Shown here: positions 63,949-64,000 of the stretch, one piece after another
Layout: each line of letters starts with the position of its first letter
Position numbering within the stretch: position 1 is the stretch's first letter
Assembly: GCF_002836255.1 (NCBI RefSeq)
Contig: NZ_PJAU01000033.1
Coordinates: 698,744 to 762,743 of the forward strand
Direction: 5' to 3'
Origin: Colwellia sp. 75C3
GTDB taxonomy: Bacteria; Pseudomonadota; Gammaproteobacteria; Enterobacterales; Alteromonadaceae
DNA: 64,000 nucleotides
The notes under the pieces: generated by a model
Told to the model about the DNA's origin: nothing
Database searches by the model: none
The model's input: the letters and a program-made list of their open reading frames with translations, nothing else
Translations under genes and position numbers: made by a program

Positions 63949-64000
63949 GCCAGTACAGGTCGTGTCTCTGATACAACTCGACCGCGGCCGACGATCTTCG

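Overview
The first 50 kb are housekeeping chromosome of a marine gammaproteobacterium close to Colwellia (Alteromonadales). The evidence is an AT-rich base composition, gene orders shared with E. coli and its relatives (priA-ftsN-hslV-hslU, degS-degQ-zapG-zapE, srkA-dsbA, rpsU-yqeY-dnaG-rpoD-tRNA-Ile2), a c-di-GMP and chemotaxis signalling cluster, and short dispersed repeats. No database search was possible, so the genus is an inference.

Layout of the core. 1-10 kb: the end of a DUF885 peptidase, an orphan minus-strand c-di-GMP (GEMM) riboswitch, a TPR/degenerate-GGDEF gene pair, a catalytically dead GGDEF-EAL protein, an active-looking EAL phosphodiesterase and a chemoreceptor. 10-19 kb: DUF971, hslUV behind a clear sigma-32 promoter, ftsN, priA, rpmE and a secreted DUF5117 metalloprotease. 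19-24 kb: ECF sigma factor, membrane partner, DUF4097 protein, dnaB and yjbQ. 24-34 kb: a decayed metR-like fragment beside a MITE-like repeat, a VOC protein, purU, VF530, a peroxiredoxin-glutaredoxin fusion behind a near-perfect OxyR operator, hutG-hutF, ccoG, srkA and dsbA. 34-50 kb: degS, degQ, zapG, zapE, cnoX-like, uppP, folK, folB, plsY, tsaD followed by two diverged tandem copies of its own 3' end, rpsU, yqeY, a second MITE copy, dnaG, rpoD, a small outer-membrane protein and tRNA-Ile2(CAU).

The last 14 kb are an integrated island. Its left boundary is the tRNA-Ile2 gene and its right boundary is a 17-bp direct repeat of the tRNA anticodon-loop region at 63932-63948. Just inside each end lies an approximately 0.8-kb diverged inverted repeat carrying GC-rich GTCGCCGC motifs. 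Between the repeats is a plus-strand operon: WYL regulator, two dynamin-like GTPases, a small glycine-zipper protein, a 1070-residue HerA/DUF87-type ATPase with its own glycine zipper, an LHH-family nuclease, and a SUKH-type immunity protein. A minus-strand group converges on it at a shared bidirectional terminator: a tyrosine recombinase missing its start, a 62-residue protein, a frame-broken leucine-rich-repeat-variant gene, and two tiny coupled ORFs.

A 13-bp operator half-palindrome, GACACCACCTGTC, occurs in front of both the WYL gene and the LRV gene, in both cases exactly 10 bp before a -10-like element, so the WYL protein probably governs both transcripts. My interpretation is that the operon is a membrane-associated defence or conflict system combining paired dynamins, a HerA pump and a nuclease/immunity pair. 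It resembles pieces of known systems (Eleos dynamins, HerA-based defence, polymorphic toxins) but I do not recognise the whole as a described one.
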